Of a stretch of DNA of 64,000 nt, positions 1-10,553 are shown one piece after another (position 1 is the first letter of the stretch; each line of letters opens with the position of its first letter). The notes beneath the pieces are model-generated. The model was given only the letters and a program-made list of their open reading frames with translations. It was not told the origin of the DNA and did no database searches. The DNA lies in contig NC_030678.2 of assembly GCF_000004195.4 (NCBI RefSeq), positions 90,798,404 through 90,862,403 of the forward strand, read 5' to 3'. A program made the position numbers and the translations under genes. Origin of the DNA: Xenopus tropicalis. Taxonomy: Eukaryota; Chordata; Amphibia; Anura; Pipidae.

Positions 1-2494
1 CAAAAGCAATCAGTTCGGACTACTTTAAATTATTTAATGAAAGGTATTGCAGGGATTTTATAACTTCTAAGGGCATAATTATTCAGTGCTTTTGGGGTTT
101 ACCATTTAGCATGATCATTTTTTTTTAGGTCACACTAATGTTCCATTGAACTTCCATAAAACATTCCATGTTTTATGACATGTAAGTTTATATTTATCAG
201 CCTCTATCAGGAGACACCCAAAGTTTTCATGTATTATTGGTATTGTCTTTATTCCCAAAGTGCTAACAGTGGCCTCACAGCAGCTATTTGGCAGTGCAAT
301 TATCAAATCAATTGGAATGTCGCCTGCAGGCACCAGCATCACTAGTATGCAAAATTTTATTTGTTCTCCACACCCAGGAGAAAATGATCTGTTCTGAAAC
401 TGTGGAGCCTGCATAGCTAAAGAAACTGCTTTCCATTGAAATTCTAAGTTTTACTTATAGTAATGTAGATGAGGTGAAGGCGCCACACCTTCAGTACAGG
501 AAACCTTTGAATAGATGCATAGTACAGGGAAGTCCTGTTTCGCCAGGTTTTATGCATTTTTCTACTGTTAAGATATACCCTTCTTAACATTATTACATGC
601 TTTTTCTTAATGCTATTCCAGTTTTTACACACAGTTTAATAGTGATGTGCTATTTTGGAATAGACATTTGGATTACTTAGAGACAAAATGAGCTACTTGT
701 CGCTGGAACTTGCTCTTTAAAAACCGCAGCAACTAATCTCTACGTGGGACATTAGCCTAAAAAGCAGGTTCCAGCGACAAGTCACTTGTTTTGTCTCTAG
801 AATATAAATCGTCAGTACCTAAACCGATGATACTACTTCAAATCGCTTATAGTTCCGAATTGCTATGAGACCCTTTTTCGAGCGATTTTACAAAGAAAGC
901 ATTGTCATTCAAAACTATTGGAATTGCTGAAAGTAGAACCCACTGAGCAGTTTCTGCAATTTCCCCATTGCGCAGAATGTAATTTCTAATTGTGTGCGGG
1001 GGAATATGACACCTGGATTTGTGGGAAATAGAATCGTTCCGTTGTTGAAATATCTAGCAATCGCTTGTTAGGAAAAGATGAGCGACTTGTTGATGGAACT
1101 CGCTTTTTAAAAATCTCAGTGACTAAATCTCCCCCTGGGACATAAGTCTTATGTTTTTGTGGTTCCTATGCTTAGCCTCACAGTAGTTGTTATCTCCAGA
1201 ACTGATTCAACTCATTCTGCAACCAAGAATGAAATAGCATGTCTGCCTGAGCTATGGCCCCCTTCTTTGTTATCTGTACTTCTGCTGCAAACCTCTAGTT
1301 TAGAAAGGATTGCTGCATACTTCTACCATAAGGGCTCTTGCACCCTGCGTTCCTTCTTTCCTGTGTGGCTGTGTTCATTCAGGTGCATGCAAGCACCAAA
1401 CACAGGTGAAACTTGTGGCCAGGATGTGTACAGGTCGATCCAGAAGAAAGGGCTGTGTTTGTTTCTGTGTCCTGTATGGACATAATGTATAATTATTAAG
1501 AGAAAAGAGTGACTTTATAGGTTAAAAATTATCTTCCCGTTAGGTCTTGAGTAACTGAATCTCTCCTGTTTTTTGGACATGAAATAATTGTTCTATTACC
1601 AGTGTTCTATGTCCAGTGACATTTCTAAAAAGTGACATTTTTTATGGAAAAGTCCTTTTTCTGAAATCTTTATTTTTGTTTTGTAGTCTTTAATCAATGG
1701 CATGGAGAGTAACTATGGGTTTTGTATGGGAAGAAAGTCATCCATTTATCCATATGTCAGATTCTCCTGTCCTTTATTCAGTGCAATGGAAGGGTTATAT
1801 ATAAATACTGAGATGGCTAATTTTGAATGCTTATAATATGGTATGGGTTACCATGGTAACCGTCACTCGCCATGACTCTCAGTGAGCCTACATGCATTAC
1901 TATGCTAACGCACTGTATAATTGTGATATTTTGGTAAGGTGCTATAGAGCTGTGATATAGTATAATTTATATACTAATTAGTATAATTTATATACTCATG
2001 TTAAAACTAGAATTTATGGAATATATACAGCGCAGTAGATACCTTATAACATGTGTATATGGGATGACATAGACACACATGTCACACACCTACTTGAATT
2101 GGAGGACTAATTTGGTGGGGATCAAAACGCGATTGAAATGCATTGGGTTCTTTATGTAAATAATACATTTTTCAAATGCATTTTTGAAGTGCCCTGTGGT
2201 TTCCTGTGCTTGAAAGCAGGAAGGATTAATCAAAGGGATACGCAGAACAAACGCCCTAAAAGAGGCAGTATGTACAATTGAAGATTTTTTTCTTAGGACA
2301 GCTTTCTTTTATCCTCTACTTTCTTTTCTGCTTTTATAGCTAAAATCAGTCACAACTATTTAATGGAACCATTGATGTAAAACCTTTTCAGAAAAGGGTA
2401 ACTGATTTGCAGGGGCGCTGCTGCCATGAAGCAAGGTAAGACCCTCAGGCTTCAGTTCTCTGCAGGTTACCAGGGATAGCAAAAAAAATACTCT
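1..2494. other. Intergenic, no gene recognised
   Basis: AT-rich sequence with only short open frames on both strands. None has a recognisable domain or a convincing splice context. It holds an inverted repeat at 679-798 with a diverged second copy near 1076-1150. The 94-codon minus frame at 130-414 is the longest open stretch, and I could not link it to a family. Confidence 0.6.
679..798. repeat. Short inverted repeat (MITE-like)
   Basis: About 31 bp at 679-709 reappears as its near-perfect reverse complement at 768-798, with an approximately 58 bp centre. A related diverged half-copy (GCGACTTGTTGATGGAAC type) sits at about 1076-1150. The pattern is that of a small non-autonomous DNA transposon. 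Confidence 0.6.
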
Positions 2495-2869
2495 GGCCAT
2501 ACACGTTAAGATTCGCTCGCTTGGCGAGATCGGCAAGCGAGCGGATCTTCACCCAATATCCCCACCTTCGGGTGGGCGATATCGGGGAGCGTGTAGGCTA
2601 ATTCGATCGTTTGGCCCTGGGGCAAAACGATTGAATTATATTGGCGGCAATGGGACAGTCGGTTCGGGGACCGCATCAGCAAGCCAATGCGGTACCCGAT
2701 CCGACTAGATTTTCTAACCTGCCCGATCGAGATCTGGCCGATTTCAGGCCAGATATCGGTCGGGCAGGCCCATCGGTAGTCCCCATACAAGGGCCGATTA
2801 GCTGCCGAATCGGTCTAAGGGACCGATATCGGCAGCTAGAATCGGCAGCTAGAATCGTACATGGGGACC
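2495..2869. repeat. GGCCATACACG-type palindromic MITE, copy 1
   Basis: The element starts with GGCCATACACG and ends with CGTACATGGGGACC. Its interior is rich in GATCG/CGATC and in the phrases GCCAAGCGAGC and ACCGATATCGGCAGCT. Related copies lie at 5815-6159 and 18211-18544, with partial copies at 3184-3284 and 40130-40395. The GC-rich interior stands out from the AT-rich surroundings. Superfamily not assigned. Confidence 0.7.
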
Positions 2870-3183
2870 TTAAGAGTCTAAATTCATATCTTTAAATTAG
2901 AATTTTGACTCTTGATATGCCCCCTCAACCTCACCAAAGGTCTGAATGGTAGGTGAGGGGCCGGCATTGGGAACTCTGCCTCAGGGTGGCCAGGGGTGCG
3001 GAATCGCCCTGATTGGACATCTATCTTGTGAGACTATTGCTACAATCTTAAGACTACAGCTGGAATCCCTGAAATAAAGGAATACAGATAGTATATAAAA
3101 ATCATGTTATGACTTTATCTCTAGGACCTGATATTTTAATTATTTTTCTTTCCAAACAAAGGATTTTGTGCAGTAAAACCAAC

Positions 3184-3284
3184 TAAAGCTGGCCATACAC
3201 TGGCAGATCGCTTGGCGATGTCGGGGAGGCATGTAGGCGAATTCAATAGTTTGGCCGATGGTCGCACAAAAGATCGGAAATCGC
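3184..3284. repeat. Truncated GGCCATACAC-type MITE
   Basis: One end of the family is present (GGCCATACACTGGCAGATCG, then TTGGCGATGTCGGGG and AATTCAATAGTTTGGCC). It stops where the LINE fragment begins. Confidence 0.55.
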
Positions 3285-4600
3285 CACGTGTGTGGCCACC
3301 CTGTATTCCCTCACTTGCTAAAAAGCCATCCAACCCCTTCTTGAAGCTATATAATGTATCAGCCAGTACCACTGACTGAGGGAGAGAATTCCACAACTTC
3401 ACAGCTCTCACAGTAAAAAATCCTTTCCGGATATTTAAACAGAACCTCCTTTCTTCTAAATGGAGTGGGTGCCCTCGTGTCCGTTGGAAGGACCTACTGG
3501 TAAATAAAGCATTAGAGAGATTATTATATGATCACCTTATATATTTATACGTAGTTATCATGTCACCTCTTAAGCGCCTCTTCTCCAGTGTAAACAGCCC
3601 CAACTTGGCCAGTCTTTCTTCATAACTGAGACTTTCCATACCCTTTACCAGCTTAGTTGCCCTTCTCTGGACCCTCTCTAATTCCATAATGTCCATAATG
3701 TCCTGTCTGAGCACTGGAGACCAAAACTTAACAGCATATTCTAGATGGGGCCTTACCAGTGCTGTGTAAAGGGGAAGAATAACCCCCTCTCCTGTGAATC
3801 TATGCCCCTTTTAATAAAGCTCAAAACCCTGTTTGCCCTTGCAGCTGCTGCCTGGCAATGCTTGCTACAGCCAAGTTTATCTACAAGGACTCCAAGGTCC
3901 TTCTCCATTATGGATTTGCCTAGTACAGTCCCATTAAGGGTATAAGTGGATTGCATATTTTTACATCCCAGGTGCATGACCTTACATTTATTCACATTAA
4001 ATCTCATCTGCCACTTAGAAGCCCAGATTTCCAGTTTGTCAAGATCCTGCTGCAAGGATGCCCCATCCCGGATAGAATTGACTGAGCTGCAGAGTGTGTA
4101 TACACCTGAGGGTGTGTTCCATCTAACCCTGGTGCCTTGTTCACATTAATCTTGAGTAAACCTTTATGCTGCATCAACCACTGACTAGTTTGAGCTGAGC
4201 CAACATTGCAGCTATTGGGTGGGTCTTGGCATTCTGGCTCCTCTACTATATACACTGAAGAAAAGATCTGGTTTGCACATTTGCCTTTTCTGTATCCATT
4301 GTAACCATACTGTATTGTTACTATAAGTCAATGGGGCCACACTCTTAGCCTGCATCTTTTTACTGTTAATATACTTAAAAAACATTTTGGGGTTAGTTTT
4401 AGCCTCTGCCACAATGCACTCCTCATTTTCTATCTTTGCCTTCTGGATTGCTGTTTTACAACACTTGTTATAGTGTATACATTAAATGCAGATTCTGTCC
4501 CCTCTGACTTATAATTCTTAAATTCTTTCCTTTTTTGTCACTATTAACTTCTTTACTGATGAATTAAGCCACATAGGTTGGTTCTTAACACTTTTACATT
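3285..4600 (-). mobile_element. CR1/L2-like LINE ORF2 fragment, reverse-transcriptase core deleted
   Basis: Read on the minus strand, several frames give pieces typical of vertebrate CR1/L2-like non-LTR retrotransposon polyproteins. In order they are: a linker with NPKMFFKYINSKK (about 4400-4340); the start of the RT domain with NVNKAPGLDGTHPQVY (about 4160-4110); the post-catalytic segment LQQDLDKLEIWASKWQMRFN with NKCKVMHLG (about 4055-3960); the C-terminal [20 protein letters not shown] (about 3670-3610); and AVKLWNSLPQSVVLADT (about 3405-3355). The roughly 150 or more residues that should lie between HPQVY and LQQDLDKLE, including the YADD-type catalytic motif, are absent at about 4085. 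Frameshifts and stops show it is dead. Confidence 0.8.
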
Positions 4601-5814
4601 TACTTCTTAATGGAATAAGTTGAGAACAGTAACGATTTAATATTTTAAATGACAACTAGGGATACAATGAATATGCTAATTAGGATTAGGAAGGGGTAAA
4701 AAAAAAATGTGAGTTTTAGGAACCAGTTCAGCCAGGACCATGGATTCGGCCAAATCCGAATCCTGCCGAAAAAGGCAGAATCCTGGCCAAATCCTGGATT
4801 CGGTGTCTACTGACAACCATTTCTGTGTTTTTAGCAGAAAACATAATGCCCCAATCTACACTCTGAAGCGCTGCCCTTAAGGAACTAAAATTTGCTTTTC
4901 TAAAATTCACGGTAACACAAGTAGTAACAAGATTTAATAAGCATCCTAATTTAGTTAGGCCTTGGAATTTGAGCCTGACAGTATGACTATAAAGCAAGTT
5001 AGGATGCTGTAGAGACAGCCACATGAGAACCAGGAAGTACAACCCCTCAAAATAAGGATGAATACTAAAAAAAATTAATAAAAGGTAAAAATTTGCTTCA
5101 ATTCTGATCACCTATAGCAACCAATAAGCAGAAAGCCTTTATGGGTCACCTATTTAAACAGCAACATTTCTAGCCTACCTTTTTTTTTAAGCTTAGGGGA
5201 GTAGAACACATCCATATTTCAAGCACTTCATACAGCCAGGGAAGTTGAAAAGTGGTTTTAAAGAACAAAACTGTTATATGCCAAAATTTATTTAAAGGAA
5301 GAAAGTTAACAAATGTTTTTAACCCTCCAAAAAGTATGTTCAGGTACCATCAGAACAGCGTTTCTGATCATTGCTATGCTATTAATTTTGACTGCACTTT
5401 TCCACCTGATGGCAGCACCAGTCAAAAGCGCTCTGTGTGCCATTAGCTTAGGTCAAAGCCAGGTCAAGTGGGATTGGCACTTAAGGTAAACAGTACTTGG
5501 CCTAGTGCCCTGTTCACTTACCAACATCCCACTGCCCCCTTTTTGCTGTTTGCCCCGTCTGCACAGAGCTTCAGCATCCACTTTATCTGCCTGTGTATAG
5601 AGCCTCCAACAGCCCCCCCCCATCAGATTTTGATTGGGCAGGCTTGATTTTTCTCTTACCGCGTATGGCCACTTTTTTTTCAAACAGGAGATTCCTTAGT
5701 TTTTGGTTAAAAGAGCTCACTAAGCTTAGGGCCTGCTTTCCACCATCTGTGTTGGCAGGCAGGTGGAGAGAAGCAAATCCAATCTTTTATGCTCCTGTGT
5801 GTAGCTGTACTGAC
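4601..5814. other. Intergenic, nothing recognised
   Basis: No supported coding exon. The minus frame at 4728-5111 and the small frames around 5250-5840 lack homology I can recognise, and some run into the adjacent MITE. Confidence 0.5.
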
Positions 5815-6159
5815 AGGTGGCCATACACGGGACAATTGTAGTTGCCGATATCGATCCCTTAGACCGATTCGGCAGCTTATTGGCCCGTATAGGGACAGGA
5901 ACAAGGGGCATGCAGACCGATATCTGGCCTGAAATTCGGGAGGTTAAAAGATTTAGTAGGATCGGGGACCGAATCGACTCGTTGATGTGGTCCCCGAACC
6001 GACTGCGCCCATTGCTCCCATTATAATTCGATCATTATAATTGATAGAATTAGCCTACATTTTTCCGGTATCGTCCACCCTTAGGTGGTGATATCGGGAG
6101 AAGATCCACTCGCTTGGCAACTTCGCCAAGCGAGCGCATCTTAACATGTATGGCCACCT
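5815..6159. repeat. GGCCATACA-type palindromic MITE, copy 2
   Basis: Terminal inverted repeats AGGTGGCCATACA and TGTATGGCCACCT bound a 345 bp element. It has the same interior phrases as copies at 2495 and 18211 (GCCGATATCGATCCCTT, GCCAAGCGAGCGCATCTTAA). Confidence 0.75.
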
Positions 6160-6329
6160 TTAGCCAGAGTGCAGCTACATGGAGTGGAGATTGTCCTGAA
6201 AAACCTGAAAGAATGCATTTTCGGGCCATTCCTGTTCTGTGTAACTACACTCAGGCCAACGCTATGCCTGTCAGTGCAACTAGACACAGGATTGTATAGC
6301 AGCAGATCTTCTCTCAGCTTGACTATAAA

Positions 6330-6492
6330 ACAAAAAAAATTGTAAGCTCTTTTGGGCAGGGCTCTCTTCACCTCTTGTATCGGTTATTGATTGCTTTATA
6401 TGTTACTCTGTATGTCCAATGTATGTAACCCACTTATTGTACAACGCTGCAGAATATGTTGGTGCTTTATAAATAAATGTTAATAATAATGT
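6330..6492 (+). repeat. Dispersed SINE-like repeat
   Basis: The segment running from TGTAAGCTCTTTTGGGCAGG to GGTGCTTTATAAATAAATG and then TAATAATAAT looks like the common frog dispersed repeat that ends in a TAA-rich tail. The distal end recurs inverted at 9521-9590 (ATTTATTTATAAAGCGCCAA). I cannot assign the exact family. Confidence 0.6.
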
Positions 6493-6990
6493 TAATAATT
6501 TATTGAGCTACTCAGGACAAACAGGAAAACTGAAGCTACCTGGGTCTTGCAAGGTAGATAATTAAATTACCAGTGCCCAGATAAGCACTTTAGCACCATT
6601 ACGTAGAGGAATTATCAGTACACTGATAATTTAATTATCTACCTTTTAAATGCGGCTCTGCGACACCAAAGCTGACAAATTGAGACACAGAGCAAACACA
6701 TCTGGGTGGGGTAGTACTTTCTTCCCAAAAAGCCACAATCCCTAGCAGATACTAGCACCAGTGCAACTCGAAAATCCAAGTAATCCAAGCTTTTCTTTGG
6801 AAAACACAAGCAACTTTATGGATTTTAAATTTGTTGCACGTTATCCCATTCCAGCCATAGTTGACAACTTTACATGTTTTTGGCCATGGATGGGAGACCC
6901 TTATCTGCTGAGACCACTGGTGAGTTTTTTTTTGTTGGCGGGAATTCTCAATGTGAAAGACTCTCCTTCCTAATCATTTGCCACCTTTAA

Positions 6991-7208
6991 GGGCTGTGTC
7001 AGACGGGGAGACTAGTTGCCCATGACAAATCTCCTTTGTTGCAGGCGATTAACCCCCCCGAAATACCATCCCACCGGCAAGTATGTAAATCGCCGGTGGG
7101 ATGGCATACGCGGCGCCGTGATTTCCCTGAAATCGCGGAAGTTGCCTTCAGAGGAAACAACAAGGGAGATTTGTCGTGGATGACTAGTTTCCCTGTCTGC
7201 CACAGCCC
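6991..7208. repeat. PIF/Harbinger-like MITE (GGGCTGTG family)
   Basis: The termini GGGCTGTGTCAGACGG and its complement at 7195-7208 bound a 218 bp palindrome, flanked by TAA on the left and TTA on the right. A 3-bp TWA target and GGG-starting termini are the pattern of PIF/Harbinger elements. The interior carries paired CATCCCACCGGC / GCCGGTGGGATGG motifs shared with copies at 29493 and 39101. Confidence 0.7.
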
Positions 7209-7213
7209 TTAAT

Positions 7214-8495
7214 CATCTTATTTTGCCTTCTCAACCAATTTTTGCTCCTGAGCTGGCTACCATCCACCTGCCTGCTGTTCATTTTGGACATCCACAGACA
7301 ACCATTTTGGTTAGAAATCTATTGTTCCCAGGGCTGTATTTTCTTTAGATGCACCTGAACCTAGGGAAGCAGCTTTAGGTGGGTGACCCTTGATTGATTA
7401 TATTAAAAAAAAAAAAACATTTTTAATACCCGCTGCTAAATCCAGAGGTAGAGCTGTGCCCCCCGCGCCCCCCGCTTCTCTGATCAAGGTATGCACAGAC
7501 TGTCCAATGCATGTGCTAATTGGCAAGGGGAAGTAATGAGTGTAGGGCTACCACATCCTCTTTCAAAATTATGGTCACTTCTAAAACAGTTACAAAGCCA
7601 GGGGAAGCACAGTGTACTTGCAATTTCTTCTCACCCCCCCCCCCCCCCCCCCCCAGCAGAGGTCAGTATTCTTCATTATATTTTTATTACCAAATGTAGT
7701 ACCCACTGGGCAATCATGAATTTTTCTTGTTTAAATATATAAATGCCTAAATGCTCCATGTGCATTTAAAAAGTAAAGTAAATTCATTGGGGGATGCCAA
7801 TGTGTTACACACCCTCCAGTGAACCATCGCTAACCTTTGGACCCGGGTCAGTGCTTCTGTCTGCTGAAAAGTGCACCGGACCAGGGTGCTTCTTCGGTGC
7901 TTCTCCTCCATCTTATGTGATGCCCCAGTGATCCATTGTGGTGATAGGGGGCATGCGTAGTAGAGTCCAGTTTTTATTCTACTGCGCTTGTACCCCAGTG
8001 AATTTGCCTTTACTTGTGCTTTAAAAAGTTACTGAAATAAAGTTGACAAGGGTTGGTTCTTTAAATGAGTCACTTACATAGAGTTATATAAAGCGGCACA
8101 TTTGTTATGTAATTATGCCATTCAATAAATCTATACTGGAGCAGAGTGGCCCACCTGTCTTCAAAAGTGGGAGTCCAGCCCCCTCATGACAGTCAGTGTG
8201 GATCACAGGCACAATGTGGCCCCTAGCTTTTTATGATAGGAACAGTTTGGCCCTCTCTTTTTAAGAGCGGGAGTCCAGCCTGCCATGACAGGCACTATGT
8301 GGACCCAACATTTCACAACAGACATGAGTGCCCCCCCCAAGTGCTTGTGTGGTTGCATGCATTTCATGCCATGCACAGATGGCCCCAAATATTTCACAAC
8401 AGTGTTGATCCCCTCAGTGTTTAATGACAGGCACAGCATACTGACTGCTAACAGCTTAGAGAGCTGTAAAGGAGGAAGCAGAGCTCTGCCCATTA
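7214..8495. other. Intergenic with C21 homopolymer
   Basis: No gene recognised. An uninterrupted run of 21 C residues lies at 7634-7654. The region from 8160 to 8460 contains imperfect repetition of phrases such as GACAGGCAC and GTGGCCCC but no clear unit. Confidence 0.5.
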
Positions 8496-8503
8496 GGTTA
8501 GAC

Positions 8504-9185
8504 CAGCGTTTTTCAACCACTGTTCCGCGGTAGTGTGCTGCGAGATGTTGCCTGGTGTGCCGTAGGCAGGGCCGCAATTTTTACTTTAAAAAAAAAAATC
8601 CGGGCCCTGTCATTGGTTGCGCCCCGTGTGTACGGGTGACGTCAGTACGCACGGGGCGCAACGTTATAACAGGGCCTGTGTGCGGTCGCGTGTAGGCACT
8701 GCTGCTGGGCACCAATGTACTAGGGGGGCTGGCTCTTGGCACCAATGTACTGGGAGGCACTGCTGCTGGGCACCAATGTACTAGGGGGGCACTGCTCTTG
8801 GCACCAATGTACTAGGGGGGCACTGCTGCTGGGCACCAATGTACTAGGGGGCACTGCTCTTGGCACCAATGTACTAGGGGGGCACTGCTGTTGGGCACCA
8901 GTGTACTAGGGGGCACTGCTCTTGGCACCAATGTACTAGGAGGGCACTGCTGCTGGGCACCAATGTACTAGGGGGGCACTGCTGCTGGGCACCAATGTAC
9001 TAGGGGGGCACTGCTGCTGGGCACCAATGTACTAGGGGGGCACTGCTGCTGGGCACCAGTGTACTAGGGGGGCACTGCTGCTGGGGACAGAGTTAAATTT
9101 TTTAAAATTTTCTAATGGTGGTGTGCCTCGTGATTTTTTTCATGAAACAAGTGTGCCTTTGCCCAAAAAAGGTTGAAAAACACTG
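8504..9185. mobile_element. hAT-type DNA transposon with 8-bp target duplication
   Basis: The ends CAGCGTTTTTCAACC (8504) and GGTTGAAAAACACTG (9171-9185) are inverted repeats of the hAT pattern. The same octamer GGTTAGAC flanks both sides (8496-8503 and 9186-9193), which fixes the boundaries and the superfamily. No transposase frame remains. Much of the interior is a minisatellite. Confidence 0.88.
8696..9086. repeat. 12-unit minisatellite inside the hAT element
   Basis: Tandem units of about 31-33 bp are built on GGCACCAATGTACTAGGGG. They alternate between a CTGCTGCTGG and a CTGCTCTTGG variant, and twelve GTACT cores can be counted. The last four units are nearly identical, which suggests recent expansion at that end. 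Confidence 0.88.
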
Positions 9186-9520
9186 GGTTAGACATCCACT
9201 CACTCCAGCCTTTATAGATTAAATTTTTGCCTAAGTAACTATATTCATTACATTTTCATAGCTCCCAACTGTCCTGATTTTCGTGGGACAGTCCCTCTTT
9301 TGACAGGCAGTCCAGGATTCTTAATGAAAAGTCCCTCATTTTCCTTTGATCTGCTGGACTGAACTCTAAAGAGACAAATTTAATAAAAAAGTAGTTCTGA
9401 CAGAGAGCCCAGAAAGTTAACAAGCTTAAGCTGCACTTCGAAACATTGTTTTCTCGCATTTAATTAAATAAGTAGCTTTTGGCAGAAAGGTAAACAGCCC
9501 CACCTGCACTGAGATACAAT

Positions 9521-9590
9521 TGTAACTATTATTATTAACATTTATTTATAAAGCGCCAACATATTCCACAGCGCTGTATAACTAATAAGT
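9521..9590 (-). repeat. SINE-like repeat end (inverted relative to 6330-6492)
   Basis: ATTATTATTAACATTTATTT followed by ATAAAGCGCCAACATATTCC matches the reverse complement of the distal part of the repeat at 6400-6492. Confidence 0.6.
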
Positions 9591-9659
9591 TAAACATGTC
9601 TCTGGGGGAACTGAGAGTTGCAGCTTAAAGGGCAATTTCTAATAGTCCAGCTACTGTAT

Positions 9660-9905
9660 CTGTGTCCTACCTGTGTCTGCACCCGAATGAATGAGATACG
9701 CTGGGGTGCAGGCACATGTAGCTGAAATACACATAAAAACGCAAGAGAATGCAAAGCCTCGCGTTTTTATGCATGTTTTGGCTACATGTGCCTGCTGGAG
9801 CGTATCTCATTCATTCCAGTGCAGGCACACGTAGGAGGCGGAGGGCGTATTTTCAGCAAGCGTTTTTTGGCTTGCCAAGAATACGCCATGTCTGACATCA
9901 GCCTA
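9660..9905. repeat. Palindromic MITE-like repeat
   Basis: ATGAATGAGATACGCTGG with GTGCAGGCACATGTAGC on the left is mirrored by GCTACATGTGCCTGC and CGTATCTCATTCATTCCAG on the right, around a CGCGTTTTTATGC centre. A distantly similar palindrome, also carrying TGCAGGCACAC, lies at 25952-26206. Confidence 0.6.
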
Positions 9906-10339
9906 AAACCAGACCCCAAAAGCCCCAGAAATGTGTTTAAACTTTAAATAGCCTGCCAAATTTATTCAAATGGGAGTGTTATTTAGGGGGCGTGGTTGCA
10001 AAAACTGGCAAGGTCAAAAAAAATCACTGCCCTGCATGCAGCATTTATTTTTGTCCCTCTTTCCAATTTCAAAATGTTGTGAGGTATGCATTTTTTAGTT
10101 TGCGTAGGCTATTTTTTTTTCAATTTTACCCAGTTACATTTTTATACCGAACTGCTCCTTTAACACCCTTTAAACCCTCCATAGAAGGTTACTGCGCATG
10201 CGTGAAACTCGATTAACCCGCGGTTAAGGATTCGAAAGAATATCAAGTTATTGCTGCTAGCCTGATAGCCTCTAACAGAGTCTAACAGAACTTCATCACT
10301 GTCAGTTTTCCGCCCCAGTCTATGAATTTTTAGTGAGGC

Positions 10340-10450
10340 CAGAGATGGTGGGCGTGTAGCAGCGGAGCGCCATGCACTGCTACTTCCTCTTTCCAGTCAA
10401 AGGCTTGAAGAGCGCTCGCTATCACGTGACCGGTTATATGTTTACTGAGA
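10340..10450 (+). promoter_or_regulatory. PPT1: PPT1 proximal promoter / 5'UTR
   Basis: The 110 bp before the PPT1 start codon are richer in CpG than the surroundings (GGGCGTG, GCGGAGCGCC, GAGCGCTCGC). There is no TATA box. A TTCCTC ETS-like site on the opposite strand lies at 10383-10388, and a CACGTG E-box at 10423-10428. This is consistent with a TATA-less housekeeping promoter. The start site cannot be placed. Confidence 0.55.
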
Positions 10451-10464
10451 ATGGCAGCGTGTAG
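10372..10464 (+). other. Upstream ORF overlapping the PPT1 start
   Basis: An ATG at 10372 opens a 30-codon frame (with a second in-frame ATG at 10438). It ends with TAG at 10462-10464, 12 bases inside the PPT1 reading frame and in another frame. It matters only if transcription starts upstream of these ATGs. Confidence 0.4.
10421..10430. promoter_or_regulatory. PPT1: CLEAR/E-box-like site
   Basis: ATCACGTGAC differs at one position from the palindromic CLEAR motif GTCACGTGAC, which is bound by TFEB/TFE3 family factors at lysosomal gene promoters. It lies 20 bp upstream of the start codon of a lysosomal enzyme gene. Binding is inferred from motif and location only. Confidence 0.55.
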
Positions 10465-10553
10465 GGCTCTTACACTGACAGCTCTGCTACTGACTTTGTG
10501 CAATGGGAAGACAGAAGCGGACCCGGTACCTTTAGTTATATGGCACGGAATGG
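10451..10553 (+). CDS. PPT1: PPT1 exon 1
   Basis: Signal peptide and the start of the core (residues 1-34, ending within the Gly of WHGMG). The ATG lies in a GAGAATGG context. Donor GTGAGG, ends in phase 1. Confidence 0.93.

Noticed and set aside
130..414. 94-codon minus-strand open frame
   Set aside because: No recognisable domain, no matching splice-linked neighbour, and length compatible with chance in this base composition.
8693..9090. CRISPR-like array appearance
   Set aside because: Units are directly adjacent without unique spacers, inside a hAT element in a eukaryotic genome; it is a minisatellite.
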